37,849 nt of DNA from positions 1-37,849 of the forward strand of contig NZ_JASLGE010000013.1 of assembly GCF_030150285.1 (NCBI RefSeq), read 5' to 3'. Positions 15,502-23,979 of this stretch are shown here, piece after piece (the stretch's first letter is position 1; every line of letters starts with the position of its first letter). Source of the DNA: Pseudomonas sp. Its GTDB lineage: Bacteria > Pseudomonadota > Gammaproteobacteria > Pseudomonadales > Pseudomonadaceae. Position numbers and translations under genes: made by a program. Below the pieces are notes generated by a model that saw nothing but the letters and a program-made list of their open reading frames with translations, was not told the origin of the DNA and did no database searches.

Positions 15502-16482
15502 TCACGGGGCCTTGTCGTCGAACAGGTTGAGCTTCTGGCGCTCTTCATGCATCGGCATGGGTTGTTGGTCGGGCGGCAAGGTGATCGGGTCATTCAGTAC
15601 GTTGGGCACTTGCTCAGGTGTGACAGCTTCCGCGCCCTGCTCGCCCTCGATCTCTTGTTGCGCCTTTTTGGTCAGCACCACAATGTCGATACGACGGTTG
15701 ACCGGGTCGGTCGGGTGAGCCTTGTCAAAAAGCACTGACGACGCATACCCCACCACCCGCGCCACCTGGCGCTCCGGGTAGCTTCCGCCCAAGAGCGCGC
15801 GGCGCGCAGCATTGGCGCGGTTGGCCGACAATTCCCAGTTACCGAAATCCCCCGTGCCCACATACGGCGTCGCATCGGTGTGGCCGCTGATGCTGATTTT
15901 GTTGGGCACAGCTTTAATGGTGTCGGCCATCGCCAGCAAAATATCTTCAAAGTACGGCTTGAGCCGCGCGCTGCCCACGTCAAACATCGGCCGGTTCGCC
16001 GCGTCCATGATCTGAATGCGCAGGCCGTCCGGGGTGATTTCAAACAGCAATTGATCCTTGAACTTGCGTAACTGCTGGTTCTCTTCAACTTTGTTCTGCA
16101 GCTCTTGCAGCAACAACTCCAGGCGCTCTTTCTCGACCTGCTCGGCCAGGCTTTCCACCTGATCGGCGTCGATCTTGATTTTGTCGGGCTGGGGTTGCAG
16201 TTTTTCTTCGGGGTTGAGGGTGTTGTCCGGTGCCAATGCAGGCGTACCGCCCAGGTCGATGATGTACGGCGTACCACTTTCGGAAAACCCGATCGGGTCT
16301 TTGAAGTAACCGCCGATGGCAATTTTCTGGTCCGGGGTGGCGGCGGTCATGAGCCACAACACCAGAAAGAACGCCATCATTGCCGTGGCGAAGTCCGCAA
16401 AGGCGATCTTCCAGGCACCACCGTGATGGCCTGCGGCATAGCGCTTGACGCGCTTGATGATGATGGGCTGGTTGTTTTCCAT
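15502..16482 (-). CDS. motB: Flagellar motor stator protein MotB
   Basis: MotB is the peptidoglycan-anchored half of the flagellar stator. The 326-residue product starts MENNQPIIIKRVKRY, followed by the single membrane helix (AFADFATAMMAFFLVLWLM) with the proton-carrying Asp30. A plug/linker region comes next, then an OmpA-like peptidoglycan-binding domain (about 160-285: ISISGHTDATPY, NWELSANRANAARR, DPVNRRIDIVV). The C-terminal tail is Gln/Pro-rich. A GTG one codon earlier is possible, but the ATG is preferred. The gene begins 3 nt after the motA stop, so the pair is co-translated. This is the MotAB type; the MotCD genes would be elsewhere. Confidence 0.97.
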   Translation of the reverse strand: MENNQPIIIKRVKRYAAGHHGGAWKIAFADFATAMMAFFLVLWLMTAATPDQKIAIGGYFKDPIGFSESGTPYIIDLGGTPALAPDNTLNPEEKLQPQPDKIKIDADQVESLAEQVEKERLELLLQELQNKVEENQQLRKFKDQLLFEITPDGLRIQIMDAANRPMFDVGSARLKPYFEDILLAMADTIKAVPNKISISGHTDATPYVGTGDFGNWELSANRANAARRALLGGSYPERQVARVVGYASSVLFDKAHPTDPVNRRIDIVVLTKKAQQEIEGEQGAEAVTPEQVPNVLNDPITLPPDQQPMPMHEERQKLNLFDDKAP

Positions 16483-16485
16483 CAC

Positions 16486-17337
16486 TCAGCGCCCGCGAAC
16501 CACTTGTTCCAGCTCGGAAAAGCTAGGCCGGTGCTTGGGGTAAAGCACTTTGCGGCCAAACTCGACGGCCAGCGAAGGCGGCATGCCCGAGGCCGACGCC
16601 ACCAGCGATGCCTTGATCGACTCATACACGTTGAGTTCTTCTTTGGCATCGTGAGCCAACGACGTGGCCAGCGGGCCAAAGAAACCATAGGCGGCCAAAA
16701 TACCAAAGAAGGTGCCCACCAGCGCCGCCCCTACGTGCATGCCGATGGCCGATTGGTCGCCCTCGCCCAACGACGCCATGGTCACTACGATGCCCAGCAC
16801 TGCCGCCACAATACCGAAGCCCGGCATGCCGTCGGCAATGCCGGTGATCGCGTGGGAGGGATGTTCCAACTCTTCCTTGAGGTTGAACAGCTCCATGTCA
16901 AAGAGCCCTTCCAGTTCATGGGGGGCCATGTTGCCCGACGACATGATGCGCAGGTAATCGCAGATAAAGGCCGTCATGCCTTCATCTTTAAGGACGGTGG
17001 GGTACTTGGCGAAAATCGGGCTCGCGGCGGCGTCCTCAATGTCGCTTTCGATGGCCATCATGCCTTCGCGCCGACTCTTGTTGAGGATCTCATACACCAG
17101 GCCCAGCACTTCCAGGTAGAACGCATGGGTGAAACGTGATCCGAACATGCTCAGTGATTTTTTGATCACGTGCTTGGTCATGTAACCGGGGTTCGCTTGC
17201 AGGAACGCACCAAACGCCGCCCCACCAATGATCATGACCTCAAAAGGCTGAATCAACGCGCCAATTTTGCCGTGGGAAAGGACGTATCCGCCGAGCACAC
17301 TCGCGAACACGACGATGATGCCGATAATTTTTGCCAT
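16486..17337 (-). CDS. motA: Flagellar motor stator protein MotA
   Basis: MotA is the torque-generating stator subunit, five copies of which surround two MotB. The 283-residue product starts MAKIIGIIVVFASVLGGYVL and has four membrane segments (about 2-22, 33-52, 170-192, 203-225). A large cytoplasmic loop contains the charged rotor-contacting region (the FYLEVLGLVYEILNKSRREG stretch is in this loop). The conserved Pro in DGMPGFGIVAAVLGIVV and the FGPLA segment match the family. The ATG at 17337 gives the canonical length; upstream in-frame sequence is basic and not family-like. The ribosome site is weak. motB follows immediately. Confidence 0.96.
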   Translation of the reverse strand: MAKIIGIIVVFASVLGGYVLSHGKIGALIQPFEVMIIGGAAFGAFLQANPGYMTKHVIKKSLSMFGSRFTHAFYLEVLGLVYEILNKSRREGMMAIESDIEDAAASPIFAKYPTVLKDEGMTAFICDYLRIMSSGNMAPHELEGLFDMELFNLKEELEHPSHAITGIADGMPGFGIVAAVLGIVVTMASLGEGDQSAIGMHVGAALVGTFFGILAAYGFFGPLATSLAHDAKEELNVYESIKASLVASASGMPPSLAVEFGRKVLYPKHRPSFSELEQVVRGR

Positions 17338-17501
17338 AGCGATAAGGGTACTTACTGAGTCGGGTTCAAGAGCGTATTCCAGCACGAGTGAAACTCTTCT
17401 TCTCCTTATCGGCAAATGTGCGCCAGACTATAGCCTGAAACACAAAAAGCCATTCGCCCCTTTCGGGCGTGTACACACTTGATGATGACCGCGCGCCCAT
17501 C

Positions 17502-19040
17502 ATGGCTATAGAAATGACCACATCGGCCCCGACGCCCTCCTCACTCGACGCCTGGGTCAGTTGCCTGGATGCCGTGCAGTTGCCGATCCCTTTGCACAGC
17601 CATACGCAGGTGTGCAAGGCCATCAACGACAGCCGCCGTTCATTGCGTGACATTGCCGAGGTGATGCAGGGCAGCCCCGCGCTGGCGCTGAGCCTGATCC
17701 GCGAAGCCAACCAACACCGGCAAAGCAGCTTGAGCGAACCGGCCGAAAGCCTGGAGGTGGCAATCAGCCGCCTCGGCCTGGCCCGTACGAAAGAAGTATT
17801 AGAGCAACTGCCAGCGCTGCCCGTGGAGAACCTGCCGCTGGCGTACCGGCAAATCCAGCTCATCAGCCAGCACGCCGCGCAGCAAGCCATCGGCCTGTTC
17901 GGCACCCGCCTGGCGCGGCTCTGGAGTGAGCTTTACTGGGGCAGCCTGCTCTTTCTCTCGCCGTTATGGGCCATGGCGCTGGCCTACCCCAAGAAGCTCG
18001 AAGAATGGGAGCTGCGGGTCATTCACCAGAACGAATGTGCCCGCCGGGTAGAACTGGCCCTGTTCGGGGTACGGCTGTTCGATATTTGCCGGGTACTGGC
18101 TGAACAATGGCATTTACCGGGCTGGGTGCTCCAGGGCCTGACCCTGATTACCGAGGAGCAACACACGCTGGCTCGCGCGCTGCACATCGCCCGCGACTAC
18201 GCCCACCCGCTGCACCAGCAACAGCGACTGGACGCGGACCCAGCCTTGCGCCGCTGGCTGAACCATCCGGCGAACAGCGTGTTGCTCGCCAACGGCCTGG
18301 CACTGTCAGCCCACGGCGCGTGGAACACCGCCCACACGCTGCGCTGGCACTACCTCACAAGCCTGTACCTGCAGCTACCGCTCGATGAACTCCAGCAGCT
18401 TGTGCACCAGAATGCCGCGAGCAGCGCGCGCTACCACGCCATGCCCGACTTGTGGCACCCGGCCGAAGCGATGCTGTGGCCGTGGAATATGCGCCGCGTC
18501 AAACAGCTCACCTCTGCGGTCCCGCCGCCGTCCGCACAAGCCCTGGCCGAGTGGCGTAAACACTGCGCGCAGTTGTTGGCTGAACCCAGCGCCTTTACCA
18601 ACCCCATGCACCTGACCACCTGCGCCCGCGAGGCGCTGCTGGCATGCGGCATGCGCCGGGTAATGGTGCTGATGGCCGATAACACCGCCACCTTCCTGCG
18701 CGTGTTTCAAATCGCCGGGTTGCCCAAGGCCAGCTTTGACCTGAAGTTGACTGTGAGTGACAGCACCGCCTTGCAGCGCCTGATGACGCAACCAGCACAA
18801 GTGCGCCTGACCCCCGAAAACAATGCCGTGATTTCGGCCGTCTTGCCCCACGCCCTGCGCAGCCTTTTCCCCGGGGAACACCTGCTGCTACGCTCGCTGG
18901 GCAGTAAAGGCCGCGTGGTGATGCTGTTGCTGGCCGACCAGGGCGGCGGGCCGTTTTCGCCGACCAGCGTGCAAGCGTTCGGCAAGACAGCACAGTGCAT
19001 CGAAAAAGCCCTGACTACCTTTACCTCTCGCGGGCGCTAA
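17502..19040 (+). CDS. HDOD domain-containing protein
   Basis: The 512-residue product carries an HDOD domain in its N-terminal half (about 15-250; LPIPLHSHTQVCKAINDSRRSLRDIAEVMQ...). HDOD domains resemble HD phosphohydrolases without the metal-binding His-Asp pair, and they are found in signalling proteins in many bacteria. The C-terminal part (about 370-510, CAREALLACGMRRVMVLMADN... ) looks like a GAF-type or similar sensory fold, but I cannot be certain. There is no signal peptide. Three starts are possible: GTG 17469, ATG 17502 and ATG 17514. I chose 17502 because it gives MAIEMTTSAPTPSSLDAW, like other pseudomonad copies. It is divergent from motA, which hints at a motility or surface-signalling role without proving it. 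Confidence 0.82.
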   Translation: MAIEMTTSAPTPSSLDAWVSCLDAVQLPIPLHSHTQVCKAINDSRRSLRDIAEVMQGSPALALSLIREANQHRQSSLSEPAESLEVAISRLGLARTKEVLEQLPALPVENLPLAYRQIQLISQHAAQQAIGLFGTRLARLWSELYWGSLLFLSPLWAMALAYPKKLEEWELRVIHQNECARRVELALFGVRLFDICRVLAEQWHLPGWVLQGLTLITEEQHTLARALHIARDYAHPLHQQQRLDADPALRRWLNHPANSVLLANGLALSAHGAWNTAHTLRWHYLTSLYLQLPLDELQQLVHQNAASSARYHAMPDLWHPAEAMLWPWNMRRVKQLTSAVPPPSAQALAEWRKHCAQLLAEPSAFTNPMHLTTCAREALLACGMRRVMVLMADNTATFLRVFQIAGLPKASFDLKLTVSDSTALQRLMTQPAQVRLTPENNAVISAVLPHALRSLFPGEHLLLRSLGSKGRVVMLLLADQGGGPFSPTSVQAFGKTAQCIEKALTTFTSRGR

Positions 19041-19084
19041 CGCTTGCGCTACAATCTGCCCCTTTTCTGCTCTGGAGACCTCAC

Positions 19085-19912
19085 ATGCCTGACTTCTCTG
19101 GCTTGGCGCTGGTGATTGAACCCCGCGAGCTGCATGCCCGCCTGGATGCGCCCAACCTGATCGTGGTCGACCTGACCAGTGCAACTCGCTACGAAGCCGG
19201 GCATCTACCGGGGGCTCGCTTTGTCGACCCCAAGCGCACCCAGTGGGGCCAGCCACCGGCCCCGGGCCTGCTGCCGGGTACGGCCGCATTAGAAGCCCTG
19301 TTTGCTGAGCTGGGCCACACTGCGGACTCGGTCTACGTGGTGTATGACGACGAAGGCGGCGGCTGGGCCGGCCGGTTTATCTGGCTGCTGGATGTGATCG
19401 GCCACAAGGCTTACCACTACGTGGACGGCGGGCTGCTCGCCTGGCAAGCCGATGGCTTTGAAGTGTCCACCGTTGCGCCTCCCACGGTGGAGGGCTCCGT
19501 GCGCCTGACCTTGCACGACGAGCCCACGGCCACCCGCGAATATGTGCAGAGCCGCTTGGGGGCCGACGACCTGGCGATCTGGGATGCCCGCAGCCCGGCC
19601 GAATACGCCGGGGAAAAAGTATTGGCGGCCAAGGGCGGGCATATTCCTGGCGCGAAGAATTTCGAATGGACCGCCGGCATGGATAAAAACCGCCACCTGC
19701 GTATCCGCACTGACATGGCCCAGGTCCTTGAAGAGCTGGGTATCACGCCGGACAAAGAAGTGATTACTCATTGCCAGACCCATCACCGTTCTGGCTTCAC
19801 CTATCTCGTGGCTAAAGCGCTCGGTTACCCGCGCGTCAAAGGCTATGCCGGTTCCTGGGGCGAATGGGGCAACCATCCCGACACCCCCGTTGAACTGCCT
19901 GCACACCATTAA
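19085..19912 (+). CDS. rhdA: Thiosulfate sulfurtransferase (rhodanese) RhdA
   Basis: The enzyme moves sulfane sulfur from thiosulfate to cyanide or thiol acceptors in the cytoplasm; in cyanide-producing pseudomonads it contributes to cyanide tolerance. The 275-residue product has two rhodanese domains (about 10-125 inactive and 150-270 active). The active-site loop is CQTHHRS with catalytic Cys230, the signature of the RhdA type from Azotobacter and Pseudomonas. The ATG at 19085 has GGAG 9 nt upstream; an upstream in-frame extension inside the HDOD gene is not family-like. psd follows after 9 nt, so the two are probably one transcript. Confidence 0.95.
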   Translation: MPDFSGLALVIEPRELHARLDAPNLIVVDLTSATRYEAGHLPGARFVDPKRTQWGQPPAPGLLPGTAALEALFAELGHTADSVYVVYDDEGGGWAGRFIWLLDVIGHKAYHYVDGGLLAWQADGFEVSTVAPPTVEGSVRLTLHDEPTATREYVQSRLGADDLAIWDARSPAEYAGEKVLAAKGGHIPGAKNFEWTAGMDKNRHLRIRTDMAQVLEELGITPDKEVITHCQTHHRSGFTYLVAKALGYPRVKGYAGSWGEWGNHPDTPVELPAHH

Positions 19913-19921
19913 GGACCCCGA

Positions 19922-20773
19922 ATGAAAAAGCGTTTATTCCTCCTCAGCCAGTACCTGCTGCCGCACCACCTGCTGTCGCGTTTGGCTGGCTGCGTTGCCG
20001 AGTGCCGCGTGCGCTGGTTTAAAAATGCGTTCACCACCTGGTTCGTCAAGCGTTACCAAGTGGACATGTCCCAGGCCCTGGTTGAAGACGTCACGGCGTA
20101 CGAACACTTCAACGCCTTCTTCACCCGCGCCCTGAAAGAAGGCGCTCGCCCACTGGACCCAACCCCGGGTGCGGTACTGTGCCCGGCCGACGGCGCTGTC
20201 AGCCAGCTCGGGCCGATTGAGCACGGGCGCGTGTTCCAGGCCAAGGGCCACAGCTACAGCGTGCTGGAATTGGTGGGCGGCAACCCGGCCGTGGCGGCAC
20301 AGTTCATGGGCGGAGACTTCGCCACCATTTACCTGTCACCCAAGGACTACCACCGCGTGCACATGCCGCTGGCCGGCACCCTGCGCGAAATGATTTACGT
20401 ACCGGGCCGCCTGTTTTCAGTCAACCAGACCACGGCCGAAAACGTGCCGGAACTGTTTGCTCGCAACGAGCGCGCGGTGTGTATTTTTGATACCGAACGC
20501 GGCCCGATGGCCGTGGTATTGGTGGGGGCCATGATCGTGGCGTCGATTGAAACCGTGTTTGCCGGGTTGGTGACACCGCCCAAGCGCGAGCTGAAAACAT
20601 TCCGCTACGACGAAGCAGCCCGCGCGCCGATCCACCTGGAGAAAGGGGCCGAACTGGGTCGCTTCAAACTGGGTTCAACGGCCATCGTGTTGTTTGGACC
20701 TGAACAGGTCAAATGGGCACACAGCCTGACGGCAGGCTCACCCGTGATGATGGGCGAGAAACTCGGCGAGTAA
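19922..20773 (+). CDS. psd: Phosphatidylserine decarboxylase proenzyme
   Basis: Psd makes phosphatidylethanolamine from phosphatidylserine at the inner membrane. The 283-residue proenzyme carries the self-cleavage motif LGST at 250-253: cleavage between Gly251 and Ser252 produces the large beta chain and a small alpha chain with the pyruvoyl group. Other family segments are FFTRALKEGARP, CPADGAVSQLG and YLSPKDYHRVHMP (with the His of the catalytic triad). The ATG at 19922 is 9 nt after the rhdA stop. A diverged copy of the intergenic inverted repeat follows the stop codon, in the gap convergent with serB. Confidence 0.97.
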   Translation: MKKRLFLLSQYLLPHHLLSRLAGCVAECRVRWFKNAFTTWFVKRYQVDMSQALVEDVTAYEHFNAFFTRALKEGARPLDPTPGAVLCPADGAVSQLGPIEHGRVFQAKGHSYSVLELVGGNPAVAAQFMGGDFATIYLSPKDYHRVHMPLAGTLREMIYVPGRLFSVNQTTAENVPELFARNERAVCIFDTERGPMAVVLVGAMIVASIETVFAGLVTPPKRELKTFRYDEAARAPIHLEKGAELGRFKLGSTAIVLFGPEQVKWAHSLTAGSPVMMGEKLGE

Positions 20774-20781
20774 CGCCTTTG

Positions 20782-20853
20782 CCTGTGTAGCAGCCGATTG
20801 CTCGCAATCTTTTGATGGTTAAAAGATCGCGAGCAAGCTCGCGCCTACACAGG
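20782..20853. repeat. Intergenic inverted repeat between psd and serB
   Basis: The outer arms CCTGTGTAG (20782-20790) and CTACACAGG (20845-20853) pair perfectly. The inner right arm AAAAGATCGCGAGCAAGCTCG is intact, while the left one is diverged (GATTGCTCGCAATCTTTT). It is the same family as 15436-15498 and again lies between two convergent genes. Confidence 0.8.
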
Positions 20854-20864
20854 TTCTCCAGGCG

Positions 20865-22079
20865 TCAGGCCTGGCCGTTACGGTCGCGCTGCCCCAGCAG
20901 GTACAGCACGCCGTCCAGGCCCAATGTCGAAATCGCGTACTTGGCCGATTTCTTCACCAGCGGTTTGGCGCGGAACGCCACGCCCAGCCCGGCAATTTCC
21001 AGCATCTTCAGGTCATTGGCACCATCACCGACCGCAATGGTCTGGTCGAGGGTAAGGCCTTCCTTGAGCGCCAGCTCACGCAACAAGTCCGCCTTGCGCT
21101 GTGCATCCACGATCGGCTCAACCGCAACGCCGGTGACTTTGCCGTCGACCACTTCCAGCTCGTTGGCAAACACATAGTCGATGCCCAGTTTCGCCTGCAA
21201 CTGCTTGGCAAAATAGGTGAAACCGCCCGACAAAATGGCCGTTTTATAGCCCAGGCGTTTGAGCTCAGCGAACAGCACTTCAGCGCCTTCGGTCAGGCGC
21301 AGTGACGCACCAATGGCATCCAGCACGCTCACGTCCAGGCCTTTGAGCAGCGCCAGGCGCTCTTTGAAGCTGGCCTTGAAATCCAGCTCGCCGGCCATCG
21401 CCCGCTCGGTGATTTCAGACACCTGGTCACCCACGCCCGCCGCCTTGGCCAGTTCGTCGATAACTTCGGCTTCGATCAGCGTGGAGTCCATGTCGAACAC
21501 CGCCAGACGGCGATGGCGGCGGAACAGGGTTTCTTCCTGAAGGGCGATGTCGACCTTGAGCGCTTGCGACAGGTCGAAGAGGTCAGCGCGCAAGGCTTCG
21601 ATATCGGCCGCCTCGCCCGTGATGCGCAACTCGATGCAGCTTTTGCTCAGGTGAGTGGGCGCATCCAGCGGCACACGGCCCGACAGGCGATCGGTCTGCT
21701 CAATGTTCAAACCGTGCTGACTGATGGTTGACGTCACCCCCAGCAGCTCTTGCGCAGTGACCTGGCGGCTCATCAGCGTAACCACGTGGCGCTTCTGGCT
21801 CTGATCGCTCACCCAGGCCGTGTAATGCTCTTCGGTGATGGGGTCAAAACGCAGTTGCAATCCTTCTTGGGCGATCAACGGCTGAAGGTCTTTGAGCACC
21901 GCCGAGACCTGATCGGCCTGGGACATTTCAACCAGAAAGCCCAACGACAAAACGCCATGGATGACGGCCTGACCGATGTCGAGAATAGTCACACCATTGG
22001 TGGCCAATACACCGGTAATGGCCGCCGTGAGACCTGGACGGTCTTCACCTGTGATGTTTATCAGGACGATTTCGCGCAA
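20865..22079 (-). CDS. serB: Phosphoserine phosphatase SerB
   Basis: SerB dephosphorylates O-phosphoserine, the last step of serine synthesis. The 404-residue product begins with a regulatory half made of two ACT-like domains (about 1-80 and 95-180: VLINITGEDRPGLTAAITG). The HAD hydrolase half follows, with nucleophile Asp196 and acid Asp198 in FDMDSTLIEAEVIDE, the motif-II Ser/Gly segment ILSGGFTYFAKQL, the catalytic Lys region near AQRKADLL, and GDGANDLKML as motif IV. This two-ACT form is the standard pseudomonad one. It converges with psd and diverges from the AhpA/YtjB-like gene, as serB and ytjB do in E. coli. Confidence 0.97.
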   Translation of the reverse strand: MREIVLINITGEDRPGLTAAITGVLATNGVTILDIGQAVIHGVLSLGFLVEMSQADQVSAVLKDLQPLIAQEGLQLRFDPITEEHYTAWVSDQSQKRHVVTLMSRQVTAQELLGVTSTISQHGLNIEQTDRLSGRVPLDAPTHLSKSCIELRITGEAADIEALRADLFDLSQALKVDIALQEETLFRRHRRLAVFDMDSTLIEAEVIDELAKAAGVGDQVSEITERAMAGELDFKASFKERLALLKGLDVSVLDAIGASLRLTEGAEVLFAELKRLGYKTAILSGGFTYFAKQLQAKLGIDYVFANELEVVDGKVTGVAVEPIVDAQRKADLLRELALKEGLTLDQTIAVGDGANDLKMLEIAGLGVAFRAKPLVKKSAKYAISTLGLDGVLYLLGQRDRNGQA

Positions 22080-22150
22080 GGCACACCCCCATTCGCTGAA
22101 AAAAAACGCATTCTACCCACTTTCAGTGACCATCGGGCATCGCCAAGGCT

Positions 22151-22178
22151 TTGCCGCCTCAGGGCTGCTCGCTATACT
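22151..22178 (+). promoter_or_regulatory. Candidate sigma-70 promoter for the AhpA/YtjB-like gene
   Basis: TTGCCG (22151-22156) and TATACT (22173-22178), separated by 16 nt, make a fair sigma-70 promoter about 35 nt before the start codon of the downstream gene, within the 133-nt serB-divergent gap. Confidence 0.5.
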
Positions 22179-22212
22179 GCGCTCCAACTTAACGGACTAA
22201 GAGCCGCGCTCA

Positions 22213-23748
22213 GTGAACCGGCCAATGCCTGTCAAAAACGATAACTTCTTCCTGCTGATCTTCCGGGCCCTGCGCGATCGTCGCGTTCCGATTGCGCTGC
22301 GTATTGCCACTCACAACGTGATCCTGGTCGCTCTGGCGCTGGTAATTTACGCCGGGGTCATGGGCTTGCAATTCAAGCAGGCCATGCATGAGCAGGCCGA
22401 TGCGCTGGGTCAAAGCCTGACCACACAAACCGCCACCTCGGCGACTGAGTTGCTGGTGTCCAACGACATTCTCAGCCTCAATGTGTTGCTCAACAACCTG
22501 ACCAAAAACCCGCTGGTGGCCCATGCAGCCATTTATAGCGTGGACAACCGCATCCTCGCCGAAGCCGGCCAGCGCCCCAAGAACAGCCTGCTGGGTGAAG
22601 CCGAGGGCGTGTACCAGACCAAAATCACCTTCCAGGACGTGACCGCCGGGCACCTGCGCATCAGCCTGGACATGAACCAGTTCGACCAGCCCATGACCAT
22701 CAGCTTGCAGAGCATGGGCATTTTGGCCGCTATTTTGTTGGCCTTGGCGCTGGCCCTGAGCCTGCGCCTGGGCCGTCACATCACTACGCCCCTGCTGCAA
22801 CTGCGCGTGTGGCTGCGCGAGCCGGACCCGTACACCCCGGCCATTACTCGCCAGGATGAAATCGGTGACTTGGCGCGCCAGCTTCATAACCGTCTGGCCC
22901 CCCCCGCGCCGGAGCCTGAGCCGGAACCCGAGCCGGATGACGAAGCCGAAGACGAAGACGACGAGCCGGCTTTCGAAGTGCGTAACCTGCGCGACCCTGA
23001 TTTTGACGAAACACCGCCCGCCCCGGCCCCCAAAGCTGCGCCGCGCCAAGTGATCAGCGCGCAAGAAGACGACAACGAAGAAGACCCGTTTGCGGACCTG
23101 CGCGATACCGGCACGGCTATCGCCACCTCAACACCGCAGGCCAAGCCGCAGCCCGCCGTTTCTGCTACACCGCAACCGAGTGCCGTACTCGCCGTACAGC
23201 TAGGTGCGCAGGAACAGTTGCGTCGCCTGCCACGCGCCCGCTTGACCGACTTGCTTGAACGCTACCGCGACTGCCTGGACCAGGCCGCCTCGTTGTATGA
23301 CAGCGAGTTGCACACCCTGAACGATGGCAGCACGCTGATGCTGTTCCACAGCGAAACCAGCGGTGACGACTACCTGACCAACGCCATTTGCTGCGGCGAG
23401 TTGTTGCGCGCCCTGGGCCACGCCCTGCAGATCGAGGTGGCTGACAGCGGCATCACTTTGCAACTGCAGTTGGGCCTGGTGTTGGGCGAAGGCCTGAACG
23501 GCATGAGCCAGATTGACCTGCTGCTGACCGAGACGGCACAAGACGCCCTGGCGCTGTCGCAACACAGCCGCAACTTGCTGCTGGTAGAGCGCAAAATCAG
23601 CGACGACGCCCTGATTCGCCAACGTGCTCGCATTCGCCCGATCGCCAGCCCTGAGGGTGCCTGCTGCGTTGAGCGCCTGATGGAGCCTTACCCGTCAATG
23701 CTCGAACGCCAGTTGGCGCGCATGCACGAGAACCGCGCTAAAACCTGA
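22213..23748 (+). CDS. AhpA/YtjB family membrane protein
   Basis: The 511-residue product has two membrane helices (about 30-52 and 170-190) bracketing a periplasmic domain, followed by a HAMP-like stretch (LGRHITTPLLQLRVWL). This resembles E. coli YtjB (SMP/AhpA), also divergent from serB. A long acidic and proline-rich linker follows (about 230-340, PAPEPEPEPEPDDEAEDEDD). The C-terminal cytoplasmic domain (about 345-500) contains HTLNDGSTLMLFH, CCGELLRALGHALQ and LQLGLVLGEG, which I find reminiscent of a degenerate class III cyclase fold. The E. coli protein is shorter and, as I recall, lacks this part. The GTG at 22213 is used; an ATG at 22225 is an alternative. Function unknown. Confidence 0.8.
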   Translation: MNRPMPVKNDNFFLLIFRALRDRRVPIALRIATHNVILVALALVIYAGVMGLQFKQAMHEQADALGQSLTTQTATSATELLVSNDILSLNVLLNNLTKNPLVAHAAIYSVDNRILAEAGQRPKNSLLGEAEGVYQTKITFQDVTAGHLRISLDMNQFDQPMTISLQSMGILAAILLALALALSLRLGRHITTPLLQLRVWLREPDPYTPAITRQDEIGDLARQLHNRLAPPAPEPEPEPEPDDEAEDEDDEPAFEVRNLRDPDFDETPPAPAPKAAPRQVISAQEDDNEEDPFADLRDTGTAIATSTPQAKPQPAVSATPQPSAVLAVQLGAQEQLRRLPRARLTDLLERYRDCLDQAASLYDSELHTLNDGSTLMLFHSETSGDDYLTNAICCGELLRALGHALQIEVADSGITLQLQLGLVLGEGLNGMSQIDLLLTETAQDALALSQHSRNLLLVERKISDDALIRQRARIRPIASPEGACCVERLMEPYPSMLERQLARMHENRAKT

Positions 23749-23770
23749 ATGGCGAACGGCAGGCGCAGCC

Positions 23771-23835
23771 TGTCGACGCTCGATTGCTCGCAACCTTCTG
23801 ATCGTTAAAAGATCGCGAGCAAGCTCGCTCCTACA
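23771..23835. repeat. Intergenic inverted repeat, left arm diverged
   Basis: The right arm TTAAAAGATCGCGAGCAAGC followed by TCGCTCCTACA is intact; the left arm TGTCGACGCTCGATTGCTCG is diverged. It belongs to the 15436-15498 family and lies between the AhpA/YtjB-like gene and the PqiC-like gene. Confidence 0.75.
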
Positions 23836-23933
23836 GCGAGAGGCCCTGAAGGTGCGTACCCGTTGCCCAAGCATGAGGTTGCGATGGGCGGCCCAGCGGC
23901 CTGCACCGCCACCTCGTCAGCAACGACAAGAAC

Positions 23934-23963
23934 AAAAAATCCCGCACAAGTGCGGGATTTTTT
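23934..23963. terminator. Bidirectional rho-independent terminator
   Basis: AAAAAATCCCGCAC is followed almost immediately by GTGCGGGATTTTTT, giving a strong GC stem with A tract and T tract on either side. It works in both directions, ending the AhpA/YtjB-like transcript (plus) and the PqiC-like transcript (minus). Confidence 0.93.
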
Positions 23964-23979
23964 ATGCCTGAAAACGGGC

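Noticed and set aside
17454..17470. CGCCC/GGGCG hairpin between motA and the HDOD gene as a terminator.
   Set aside because: It sits in a divergent promoter region and has no adjacent T run in the relevant direction.
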